NCBI GenBank assembly: GCA_003647525.1 | Contig: QMMZ01000075.1 | Coordinates: forward strand, 1 to 7,879 | Source: Deltaproteobacteria bacterium | GTDB taxonomy: Bacteria > Desulfobacterota > Desulfobacteria > Desulfobacterales > ETH-SRB1 | Direction: 5' to 3' | DNA length: 7,879 nucleotides | Shown: positions 1 to 5,776 of the stretch, piece after piece | Layout: each line of letters opens with the position of its first letter | Numbering within the stretch: position 1 is the first letter of the stretch | Notes under the pieces: generated by a model | The model's database searches: none | Told to the model about the DNA's origin: nothing | Seen by the model: only the letters and a program-made list of their open reading frames with translations | Made by a program: the position numbers and the translations under genes

Positions 1-840
1 GATGCTGGTATCACACCCAAAAACATCAATTACTTTGATACAGGCAGTATATTTTCCTTTTTTCGGATATCTGTCATAACCGATTTTATCCTTTTTAAAC
101 CTCTTAAGGTATTCTGGTTTGTGAGGTTTATACTGTGTAGTCCATTGATGTGTATTAGATTTACGATATGAAAGAATTGTGTCATGTTTTTGGGGGAACT
201 TACGTGCTGTAGATCGTTTGAATGCAAAATATGCCCATATAATCTCATTCAAAAACATCCCTGAAAAAACATCATCTATAAGTGATCTTATAAAGAAATT
301 AACTCGCCAATCACAATGAATATATACTGTCCCTTTTTCGTTGAGCAAATCACGTATAAGAACAAGTCTTTCATACATCATTTGAAGATATGAATCCGTT
401 CCTTTCCCCCACATATCCCGATAAGCAACCATTTCTAATGCCGATTGATCTTTTCCAAGCGTTTCCTTGCCGTCACCAACCGGCACATTCATCGTAAAAT
501 CAGCCCCAACGTCAAACGGCGGATCAATATAAATCAGATCAATCTTCCCCTTGAATTCCTTTAACAGGCTTGCCATCACCAGCTTGTTGTCGCCCCAGAC
601 AAGCTGGTTGCGGAAATCATCCTGGTGCGCCTTGACAGGATCAAACAATTTGTCCTGGACATGCGCGCGTGAGGCAGGTTCATCCACAGTCTCTATCTTC
701 TGAAGCGGCATGGCGCATCCTGCAATATCCGCAGCCCGTCGGTTGCCGTATTCGTCATACTTCCCTTCCCAGATCAGTTCGGTCTTCATCTGCGAAAACG
801 GATGCGGGTTGTCCAATCCCCAGCGTATGTTGTCAGCCAT
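1..840 (-). CDS. Adenine-specific DNA methyltransferase (type III Mod-like, N6_N4_Mtase), 3' end outside window
   Basis: The 280 codons from ATG at 840 are open to the left edge, so the C-terminal part is missing. It transfers a methyl group from S-adenosylmethionine to an amino group of a base in a specific DNA sequence. Seen: an opening WGLDNPHPFSQMKTELIWEGKY block (about residues 7-28), then WGDNKLVMASLL (82-93), then the catalytic DPPF (106-109) in the context DLIYIDPPFDVGADF, and the Mod-type blocks GTVYIHCDW (170-178) and NEIIWAYF (198-205) with KHDTILSY (218-225). Catalytic motif first, with the SAM-binding motif expected later, is the beta-class order shared with type III Mod proteins. 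A ribosome site GGGAG lies about 8 bases upstream of the ATG. The first 100 codons are clearly richer in GC than the rest. The nuclease that should partner it is broken further upstream, so it may act as an orphan methylase. Recognition sequence cannot be read from here. Confidence 0.93.
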   Translation of the reverse strand, partial: MADNIRWGLDNPHPFSQMKTELIWEGKYDEYGNRRAADIAGCAMPLQKIETVDEPASRAHVQDKLFDPVKAHQDDFRNQLVWGDNKLVMASLLKEFKGKIDLIYIDPPFDVGADFTMNVPVGDGKETLGKDQSALEMVAYRDMWGKGTDSYLQMMYERLVLIRDLLNEKGTVYIHCDWRVNFFIRSLIDDVFSGMFLNEIIWAYFAFKRSTARKFPQKHDTILSYRKSNTHQWTTQYKPHKPEYLKRFKKDKIGYDRYPKKGKYTACIKVIDVFGCDTSI

Positions 841-867
841 ATACTGCTCCCAGTTTAGCTTTAATAA

Positions 868-1047
868 TCAAAAGTACCCACCAATATTTCCTAAAATTTC
901 AATAAAGCGTTTTCTTATTTTAATAAACCCATTTTTCATTTGATTTTGCATGTCATGGCACATAAGTCCAAGGCATGCGGATAAAAAAAGTTTGGGATGC
1001 TGATTTGATGGGGTTGAGCGCCAGCCCCCACGGTCATCGTCCAGCAC
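868..1047 (-). other. Gap between membrane protein and methyltransferase; doubtful 59-codon frame
   Basis: The interval 841-1059 holds no gene I can support. One frame starts at a GTG at 1047 and runs 59 codons to a stop at 868, and a shorter start at ATG 963 would give a basic, amphipathic peptide of 27 residues containing FIKIRKRFIEIL. Neither start has a convincing ribosome site. A second frame (936-1049, 37 codons) overlaps it. The left part of the gap is AT-rich and probably carries the leader of the methyltransferase gene. It could be a small peptide gene, the tail of a vanished gene, or non-coding repeat DNA. Confidence 0.2.
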
Positions 1048-1059
1048 ATACTTAGCGAA

Positions 1060-1524
1060 TTATTCTTCCAAAATTTCACGAACTTTATAAACTGCTAATA
1101 GTTGACAAAGACAAACTATAGCCGCAATCACAATGCACGTAAGTAATAAAAGACCATGCAAAAAAGCTGATATTTTCTTACTAAATACCCATATGCTTAT
1201 TGATATTACACCACAGATTAAACAGATAAATATAGATAGTAGAGCGCGAAATTTGAGCTTCCAGTAATCGCTCCATTCATACAATATTTTGTTAGATCCG
1301 TCTGATCTTGGCTTAAGAATCTTATTTGACATTTGCACTGCGGCAGCAAAGAAAGCTAAGGGGATAGTGGGGAGGTATTTCAATATATCTGAATTATTTC
1401 TAATCTGGTGCCCCAAGCTTTCAAACCATGAAGGCCAATAATAAGATAGCAAAATAATGATCGAAAGCGCTATCATTTCATATGAAACTAAAATGATACG
1501 TAATAGTTCAAGAATCCTTCTCAC
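1060..1524 (-). CDS. Small membrane protein of unknown family, four predicted transmembrane segments
   Basis: I do not recognise the family. The 154-residue product is strongly hydrophobic, with likely membrane helices at about residues 9-30, 48-66, 93-114 and 120-147. Short basic and polar stretches separate them, and a hydrophilic loop lies at about 67-92 (KPRSDG, YEWSDYWKLKF). There is no signal peptide cleavage site and no enzymatic motif. The start is a GTG, because the nearby ATG is followed at once by a stop in its frame; GGTGG lies a few bases upstream. It begins 18 bases after the stop of the 296-residue gene and is almost certainly cotranscribed with it. A small multi-pass protein paired with a soluble partner inside a restriction locus resembles the membrane-effector layout of abortive-infection systems. 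That is inference from context only. Confidence 0.72.
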   Translation of the reverse strand: MRRILELLRIILVSYEMIALSIIILLSYYWPSWFESLGHQIRNNSDILKYLPTIPLAFFAAAVQMSNKILKPRSDGSNKILYEWSDYWKLKFRALLSIFICLICGVISISIWVFSKKISAFLHGLLLLTCIVIAAIVCLCQLLAVYKVREILEE

Positions 1525-1542
1525 ATTTCCACCAATTGTTAA

Positions 1543-2433
1543 TTAATGTTCCATGTGTCTTTCTTCTTTGACTTTTTCAAAAATTTTAATGGCTATTTTG
1601 TATAGGTCATATGGCTCGGGTTCTCGATCAAATATGAAGTTTCGTATAGTTTCTGATGTTTTTATTATTACCATTTCTCCATCTCGTTTTCCTTTTACAA
1701 TTCCCCGCCCATAACCATCCGCAGCCATTAAAATTGCGGCATCTCCAATTGGTATTTCCTTTTTTATTGGTAATTCTTTGCCTTCATAATCAGCTATTTC
1801 TTGGATATGTTTAGGCAAGTCAGTATTGAGTGGTGTTTCATTAGAACTTTTCTCTTGAATTCTCATTTTTTCAGATCTTCTGAAATCTATGTATTCTTTT
1901 AGAGATTTCCATAGATGCCCGAACATAGGATTGGGGGGATAAACCCTCGCTGACATCTCATAAATACCTTCAAGTTTCATCAATTTAATCGCAAAAGTTC
2001 TTAAATCTGAAATAGGTTCAATATGGCAATCGACAAAAAAGTCATGGTAAGTTTTTCGAATTATAGAACAAAACCTGCTTATAAAAATTTTAACTTCTAT
2101 TTGATTGTACACATTCAGGAATGCAATTCCTGAATGGCTTGGGATATATACAAATGGACTTGATGCTAAAATAAGATTGGGCTCAAGTAATTTTTTTGCG
2201 GCTTTCTTTTCAGTGTCAACAACGGTTACTTCTGCATCTGGTGAATATTTACTGAGGCGACCAAAAACAAAATGATCACCTCCTTTATTATATTCTATGC
2301 TGTCAATGAGCGACCAAGAATTACCACGTATGACTATTGGGATAGGGTTTTTAATTGCATTTATGACTTTACCTTTATCAAGGACTCCTAATGTTGTGAT
2401 TCGTCCAAGATAATAAGTCCCCCTGCTTGCCAT
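1543..2433 (-). CDS. Uncharacterised 296-residue soluble protein, first gene of a two-gene unit
   Basis: The start is well fixed: AGGAGG at 2441-2446 stands 7 bases before the ATG. I cannot name the family with confidence. The protein has no membrane segment. Visible parts are an N-terminal beta-rich region (1-110) with FGRLSKYSPDAEVTVVD (57-73), LILASSPFVYIP (87-98) and GIAFLNVYNQIEVKIF (102-117), a middle segment with PISDLRTFAIKL (140-151) and VYPPNPMFG (164-172), a charged linker (183-225), and a C-terminal block with AILMAADGYGRGIVKG (233-248) followed by KTSETIRNF. This order of blocks, especially the middle PNP motif and the late A..(N/D)G-G.G segment, reminds me of DUF4747 proteins, but this is memory of an architecture and not a match I could test. 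No nuclease, kinase or NTPase signature is evident. The following gene encodes a small membrane protein 18 bases downstream. Confidence 0.82.
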   Translation of the reverse strand: MASRGTYYLGRITTLGVLDKGKVINAIKNPIPIVIRGNSWSLIDSIEYNKGGDHFVFGRLSKYSPDAEVTVVDTEKKAAKKLLEPNLILASSPFVYIPSHSGIAFLNVYNQIEVKIFISRFCSIIRKTYHDFFVDCHIEPISDLRTFAIKLMKLEGIYEMSARVYPPNPMFGHLWKSLKEYIDFRRSEKMRIQEKSSNETPLNTDLPKHIQEIADYEGKELPIKKEIPIGDAAILMAADGYGRGIVKGKRDGEMVIIKTSETIRNFIFDREPEPYDLYKIAIKIFEKVKEERHMEH

Positions 2434-2586
2434 ATTTCAGCCTCCTATTAGATAACTGGTCATTTATATTTCTTCATCGACAACTTGGAGCTAAGGGCTG
2501 GCGAAAGAGCGTAAAGTATTTGACAGTCCTTGTTCAGCGCTTCGGTAGTTAAAGGGTTTTAAATTCCTATTCAATCAACATTAAAG

Positions 2587-3429
2587 TTATATTACAACAT
2601 CTTTAGGCTTATGAACGAGCATACAGTTATATAAAGAAAGGCACTCCGGTAAAATAGAAGCCCTGTCAAACTTTTTATAGTTCTCAAACAGCCTGTGCAA
2701 AATTATACAGCTCTGGTCTTTGGCATTGTCGAATTGAACCACGCATCGAGGAACACGTTTCCGGGTGCTACCCGGCTCTTCCTGCGCGCTGTAAATACTC
2801 GCAAACATGGTTATCTGCTTTGAACGATTACTGAATTCGGAAAGCATCTGGAGAAAGGCTATGTTTTGGGCTTGAAGCGCAGGATCGCCAATGACCTTAA
2901 TGCCCTGTTCCAGCTCATCGAATATCAGGATGATCTTCCTGTCTCCAAGAGCCTTTTCAAATTCGGCTAATTTTGGATGTGTCATGCCCTTCTTAGGCTC
3001 TGTTCCAAGCGCCTCGAAAATCATATTCCAGATGGAATCATGAGGATCATCAGTGAATTTATTGATTATGACAACAACATCCCGGGGAATCTTGCATGAC
3101 AAACCATTTTCTTTAAGCCATTCCAGGGCAATCCGGTGGTTTTTAAACAAATGGTAAATCATCAAAAGGAGGTGGGACTTGCCGCTTCCCTTCAGTCCCT
3201 CAAAAAGAAAAAGCCCTGAAGATTCCTTTGAAGATGAAAACCGGACATTAATTTCATCCAAAACTTTTTTGACATCCGAAGTAGGATAGGTAAGTTGAAA
3301 AAAATCATCAGGCCGGGCTTCGATTTTGGTTCGGGACTCATCTTTCAGGTTTGCCAGATCGATAATTCCTTCAATTCCCTCTTCAGAAATCGTCTCTTGC
3401 CGTGGTTTCAGAAATGCGGAGTAGCCCAT
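2587..3429 (-). CDS. AAA-type ATPase, apparently truncated (DUF499/BREX-ATPase-like N-terminal part)
   Basis: The 280-residue product carries a Walker A loop GLKGSGKS (78-85), a Walker B strand IILIFDELE (166-174) with the acidic pair D171-E172, and a sensor-like strand ITMFASIY (206-213). The block KFTDDPHDSIWNMIFEALG (124-142) fits large ATPases of defence loci such as the DUF499 (COG1483) or BrxC/PglY groups, usually about 1000 residues long. Here homology-like sequence seems to stop near residue 257 (ENYKKFDRA). It is followed by about 20 residues of unrelated character and a stop, so this is probably the 5' stump of a longer gene whose remainder has been lost. Start ATG 3429 has AAGAGGG about 7 bases upstream and a good promoter further up. 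It may be non-functional, or a small free ATPase domain. Which of the two related ATPase families it came from is not settled. Confidence 0.75.
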   Translation of the reverse strand: MGYSAFLKPRQETISEEGIEGIIDLANLKDESRTKIEARPDDFFQLTYPTSDVKKVLDEINVRFSSSKESSGLFLFEGLKGSGKSHLLLMIYHLFKNHRIALEWLKENGLSCKIPRDVVVIINKFTDDPHDSIWNMIFEALGTEPKKGMTHPKLAEFEKALGDRKIILIFDELEQGIKVIGDPALQAQNIAFLQMLSEFSNRSKQITMFASIYSAQEEPGSTRKRVPRCVVQFDNAKDQSCIILHRLFENYKKFDRASILPECLSLYNCMLVHKPKDVVI

Positions 3430-3498
3430 TGAAAACCCTCTTAAAAAAAATGAAGAACTGACATTATAAACAAGGTCACCAGAATTATAATCTATAAT

Positions 3499-3528
3499 AT
3501 TAAAGCATAGATAGCGGATTTATGTCAA
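3499..3528 (-). promoter_or_regulatory. Sigma-70-like promoter for the ATPase gene
   Basis: On the minus strand TTGACA (3523-3528, perfect -35) is followed after 18 bases by TTTAAT (3499-3504) inside an AT-rich stretch. It lies about 70 bases before the ATPase start at 3429. A second TATAAT lies nearer the gene but has no good -35. The -35 element overlaps the end of the decayed sequence to its right, so the ATPase may have gained this promoter when the upstream genes were broken. Confidence 0.45.
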
Positions 3529-3666
3529 TTTGTTCTGTAATTTAGGGGAAAAAGGGAGGCATATCTTCGACAGTAAGGCCACCGGCCCAGAGGGAAGTTT
3601 GCTATTTTTAAATTCGCCGGCGAAAAAAGTTGCGTTCGCGCCCAGCTCCCCATTCTGTAAATGCAT
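3520..3666 (-). other. GC-rich debris between ATPase and broken nuclease; 48-codon frame
   Basis: From 3530 to about 3666 all three minus-strand frames stay open for long stretches, which is expected of GC-rich DNA and says little by itself. The frame from ATG 3666 to the stop at 3520 encodes 48 residues (containing FFAGEFKNSKLPSGPVALL) with no recognisable domain and no ribosome site. It follows directly on the ORF6N fragment and may be unrelated DNA joined there. Together with the promoter region this fills the space 3430-3649, in which I see no intact gene. Confidence 0.2.
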
Positions 3667-3739
3667 AAGGCAAATAACGGCGCCCACCAGGCCCAGGCTT
3701 TGAGATGCCAGTTTGGCATCTCAAAACTTCCGCCTCCTC
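3650..3739 (-). pseudogene. Fragment of an ORF6N-domain (phage antirepressor-type) gene
   Basis: In the frame that continues the nuclease remnant, residues EEAEVLRCQTGIS are followed by [12 protein letters not shown]. This matches what I know of ORF6N-domain proteins, where an L-R-x-Q segment is followed by [22 protein letters not shown]. The match breaks right after FTE, where the expected QGVAML is replaced by WGAGRE and the frame ends at 3608. Only about 30 codons of the family are present and both ends of the gene are missing. ORF6N proteins are DNA-binding regulators carried by phages and mobile elements, so this is likely a scar of such an element. The segment contains a perfect palindrome over LRCQTGIS. 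Confidence 0.55.
3699..3725. repeat. Perfect 12-bp palindrome with 3-base loop
   Basis: Arm TTTGAGATGCCA (3699-3710), loop GTT, arm TGGCATCTCAAA (3714-3725). Read as minus-strand RNA the stem gains a U-G and a G-C pair. It lies within the ORF6N fragment. Neither side carries a run of T, so it does not look like an intrinsic terminator. It could be a target site or a diversification point in the ORF6N coding sequence, or a junction palindrome formed when the fragments joined. Confidence 0.8.
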
Positions 3740-3742
3740 GCA

Positions 3743-4001
3743 GACCAATGGGTCTAATTTTTCGGATTTTGCTTCAAGCACAGCACAGGGAAAGCCATTG
3801 CTGTCAAGCAGGAGGTAATCAACATATCCATTGCCGATTTTTTTCAAAATCATCACCGAATTGGTCAAGAACTTTCTTCTTTATTTTGGCATTTACTTCC
3901 AGTGCAATATTAGCAGGGCCGTTTTCATTATCAAAAAACCGCCATCCTGCGCATGAAAGGAGGTTATTGATTCTTATTCTGGCTTTAGCTTCTTTTTCCA
4001 T
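3743..4001 (-). pseudogene. Broken type I-like restriction nuclease subunit, HsdR N-terminal domain only
   Basis: From ATG 4001 the frame reads MEKEAKARIRINNLLSCAGW, then FFDNENGPANIALE and DQFGDDFEK, and then stops after a frameshift. In the next frame it resumes as NGYVDYLLLDSNGFPCAVLEAKSEKLDPLV. Together these form the PD-(D/E)xK nuclease start of an HsdR-type restriction subunit: the acidic residue in GYVDYLL and the ExK of LEAKSE are both there. The shift falls on a run of seven A (3838-3844); six A would restore one frame. After DPLV the expected GKEQAR... helicase-linked continuation is absent and ORF6N-like sequence follows. A full subunit would run several hundred residues more, with helicase motors. 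Both a frameshift and a truncation make it non-functional for restriction. The ribosome site is poor. Its family often pairs with methyltransferases like the one at the left edge. Confidence 0.8.
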
Positions 4002-4033
4002 AAGATTGTCTCAAAAGAAAATCGATTTTATCT

Positions 4034-4064
4034 TCTAATTCTCCAGAACTTATTAAGAATTAGA
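4034..4064. repeat. AT-rich inverted repeat downstream of lipB
   Basis: TCTAATTCT (4034-4042) and AGAATTAGA (4056-4064) form a 9-bp stem with a 13-base loop. It lies between the end of lipB and the start of the broken nuclease gene. It might end lipB transcription, but the stem is poor in GC and the following T-rich stretch is weak, so terminator function is doubtful. Confidence 0.35.
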
Positions 4065-4165
4065 GTATCCTTTTTGAAGAGTTCCTTACTTGCGTCTTTC
4101 CGATGTCATCTATAATCTTGTAAAGTAAAAAAATCAATAAATCTATTGTGTTCCGCAATATAAAC

Positions 4166-4861
4166 TTACAATTTCTTTAATAGTTCCGGCAAACTTGTCT
4201 TTATAAGATTAACTCCGAACACCGATTCCACATGTTTTTTTACTGCCACACACACCTTGCTCATTGATACTTTATTCGAAAGTTCCTGCTGCATGGATGA
4301 TATCTCTACTTGTTTAAGACCGCATGGATTCATCCAGCCAAAATGCTTCATTGAAATATTTACGTTTAAGGACATGCCATGAAAACATATTCCCCTTCGG
4401 ATGGCTATGCCTATACTTCCCAGTTTTTTATTTCCAACCCATATTCCCCTGTTAAGCGAATTCCTTTCAGCTATAATTCCCGAATCCGCAACCGCCCTGA
4501 TCATGACTTCTTCGAGTTTTTCAACATAATCCACCACTCTCATCCTGGCGGCATTAAGGTCAATAATTGGATACATAATAAGCTGGCCTGGCCCGTGAAA
4601 AGTAATAACGCCACCTCTTTCCACCTGAACTACTGGAATTCCTGATTTTTCGAGCAAATCAGAAGAAACAGTCATGTCATCCAATCCGCCCCTGCGGCCA
4701 AGCGTAAAAACAGGCGGATGTTCCAGCAGCAGGATGACATCCTTGTCAATAATTCTCTTTTTCCTGGCGTCAACAAGACTTGTCTGCAGATCCCATGCCG
4801 CCCTGTACTCCAAGGTCTCAAGGTCAACGCACAGCCATTTTTTGCTTTTATTCAATTTCAC
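4166..4861 (-). CDS. lipB: Octanoyl-[acyl-carrier-protein]:protein octanoyltransferase (lipoate biosynthesis)
   Basis: LipB moves the octanoyl group from octanoyl-ACP to a lysine of lipoyl domains (glycine cleavage H protein, 2-oxoacid dehydrogenase E2) in the cytoplasm; LipA then inserts sulphur. All hallmarks are visible: FTLGRRGG, VERGGVITFHGPGQLIMYP with the RGG..T.HGPGQ block, KKLGSIGIAIRRGICFHG with the conserved catalytic lysine, SLNVN, and MNPCGL with the catalytic cysteine. Length (231 residues from this start) is normal for the family. I chose GTG 4861. A TTG at 4897 would add twelve mostly hydrophobic residues (ISATIISIIIA) foreign to LipB, and it overlaps a plausible -35 box. A TTG at 4855 is also possible. 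No start has a ribosome site. LipA is not in the window. The gene stands apart from the decayed defence genes downstream and reads as a core gene next to their border. Confidence 0.94.
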   Translation of the reverse strand: MKLNKSKKWLCVDLETLEYRAAWDLQTSLVDARKKRIIDKDVILLLEHPPVFTLGRRGGLDDMTVSSDLLEKSGIPVVQVERGGVITFHGPGQLIMYPIIDLNAARMRVVDYVEKLEEVMIRAVADSGIIAERNSLNRGIWVGNKKLGSIGIAIRRGICFHGMSLNVNISMKHFGWMNPCGLKQVEISSMQQELSNKVSMSKVCVAVKKHVESVFGVNLIKTSLPELLKKL

Positions 4862-4868
4862 AGCAATA

Positions 4869-4897
4869 ATTATAGATATTATAGTTGCGCTAATCAA
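4869..4897 (-). promoter_or_regulatory. Possible lipB promoter, implying a nearly leaderless transcript
   Basis: On the minus strand TTGATT (4892-4897) is followed after 17 bases by TATAAT (4869-4874). The GTG chosen as lipB start begins only 7 bases after the -10 box. That would fit a leaderless or near-leaderless mRNA and the lack of a ribosome site. The region is very AT-rich, so chance matches are easy. Confidence 0.3.
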
Positions 4898-4965
4898 TTA
4901 ATATATTTATTGACAAGTCATAAATATGGGTTAGTGTATTTTTTAGGGCTCGGTCAAAAATATAA

Positions 4966-5045
4966 GTAACAGTTCACGGTTCACGGTTCACGGTTGATCA
5001 AAACATAAAACTGTTAACTGTAAACCGACAACCGTGAACGGTTAC
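4966..5045. repeat. GTTCACG heptamer repeats in inverted arrangement
   Basis: Three exact tandem copies of GTTCACG (4972-4992) plus GTT are followed after about 20 bases by diverged heptamers read on the other strand (GTTAACT, GTAAACC, GACAACC, GTGAACG, 5013-5040). The outer arms, 4966-4980 (GTAACAGTTCACGGT) and 5031-5045, are complementary at 14 of 15 positions, so the whole unit can fold into a large hairpin. It lies in the divergent gap between lipB and the zinc-ribbon gene and ends about 27 bases before the latter's ATG. I have an impression of similar heptamer strings between genes in Desulfobacterota, which I could not test here. Confidence 0.8.
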
Positions 5046-5072
5046 AAATATACATACAATGGAGAATAACGA

Positions 5073-5744
5073 ATGGAAACAAAAGAACAAGTTCTAGAAA
5101 AAATAATCTCTCAAGAAAAACCAAACTGCCCTCATTGCAACCAGGAAATGAGCCTGTGGGAAGTTCCGCCAATTTCCTTTAGCGACGGGCTTGGATGGGG
5201 AGCTCCTTATCTTTATGTATGTTTTAATGATGAATGCTCTTTATATAAAAAGGGTTGGGAAAATATAGAAGAACAAGTCGGACACCATGCTTCCTACAGA
5301 TGCATGAGCTATCCAGGCTCAGATAAATTTGAACTTATGCCTGTATTCAGTCCTCATGGTGGCGGAGGTCAGATTATCGATGACCAGGTACTTATGGAAC
5401 AGGAAGTTCTTAAAGAGGCAATAAAGAAAGGGTTTTCAATTCTCGCCGGCTGTTATGTGGAAAAAGATGAGGTGAATGTAGTAAGAATACTGTTAGACGC
5501 CACGGAACCAGCAAGAGTTAGGCTAAAAGCGGCTGAAATGGTAGGTGATATTGGAGGGCTGGATGCAATAGAACCGATCAAAAACGCCAAGTTTGGGAAT
5601 GAACTTATTCAAAAAGAAGTGGATAACGCTATTAAAAAAATACACGATAAAAATTTTACAAGGGAATGCCCTTTTTGTGCTGAGACAATCAAGAAAAGGG
5701 CAAAGATATGCAAACACTGCGGCAAAGAAGTAGCCGGCCAGTAA
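5073..5744 (+). CDS. Zinc-ribbon protein with HEAT-like middle segment, function unknown
   Basis: The 223-residue cytoplasmic protein has an N-terminal zinc-binding pattern CPHC (C19, C22) with a second pair C50 and C55 in YVCFNDEC, and a C-terminal zinc ribbon CPFC...CKHC (C199, C202, C213, C216). Between them a helical stretch (about 130-190) reads VVRILLDATEPARVRLKAAEMVGDIGGLDAIEPI, resembling one HEAT-type repeat. The segment HGGGG (95-99) is a flexible turn. Two zinc knuckles around a helical repeat suggest a binding or scaffold protein; no catalytic motif is seen. The ATG has GGAG about 9 bases upstream. It is transcribed alone, divergent from lipB. A perfect TTGACA at 4910-4915 could be its -35 box, but the -10 choices (AGTGTA or TGTATT) are weak. 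Its 3' end faces the next gene at a distance of 32 bases. Confidence 0.88.
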   Translation: METKEQVLEKIISQEKPNCPHCNQEMSLWEVPPISFSDGLGWGAPYLYVCFNDECSLYKKGWENIEEQVGHHASYRCMSYPGSDKFELMPVFSPHGGGGQIIDDQVLMEQEVLKEAIKKGFSILAGCYVEKDEVNVVRILLDATEPARVRLKAAEMVGDIGGLDAIEPIKNAKFGNELIQKEVDNAIKKIHDKNFTRECPFCAETIKKRAKICKHCGKEVAGQ

Positions 5745-5776
5745 TCTACGTTCGTCATTAACGCAACGTTATAATT

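Noticed and set aside
30..248. Minus-strand 72-codon frame near the left edge
   Set aside because: It is out of frame with the methyltransferase, which is continuously open through this segment with family-like sequence.
1..840. DUF1156-type (COG1743) methylase of the DUF499-linked cluster
   Set aside because: The characteristic DUF1156 N-terminus is absent; the sequence is of the Mod/N6_N4_Mtase type.
669..943. Two overlapping plus-strand reading frames of 77-78 codons
   Set aside because: They run opposite the methyltransferase coding sequence, whose catalytic motif proves the minus strand is coding.
2434..2586. Insertion-sequence end or extra small gene between the ATPase and the two-gene unit
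   Set aside because: No terminal inverted repeats, no target duplication and no open frame with a ribosome site were found; it is only a likely deletion junction.
3661..4038. Plus-strand 125-codon frame
   Set aside because: It is antisense to the nuclease remnant. Its LRCQFGISK segment arises only because the palindrome encodes nearly the same peptide on both strands.
4379..4969. Plus-strand frames across the lipB region
   Set aside because: Antisense to lipB, which has all family motifs on the minus strand; no ribosome sites or recognisable domains.
4966..5045. CRISPR array or tRNA-like structure in the heptamer region
   Set aside because: Units are 7 bases without unique spacers of regular length, and no cloverleaf can be drawn.
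5748..5769. Terminator between the convergent genes (ACGTT...AACGT)
   Set aside because: Only 5 base pairs in the stem and no proper T run.
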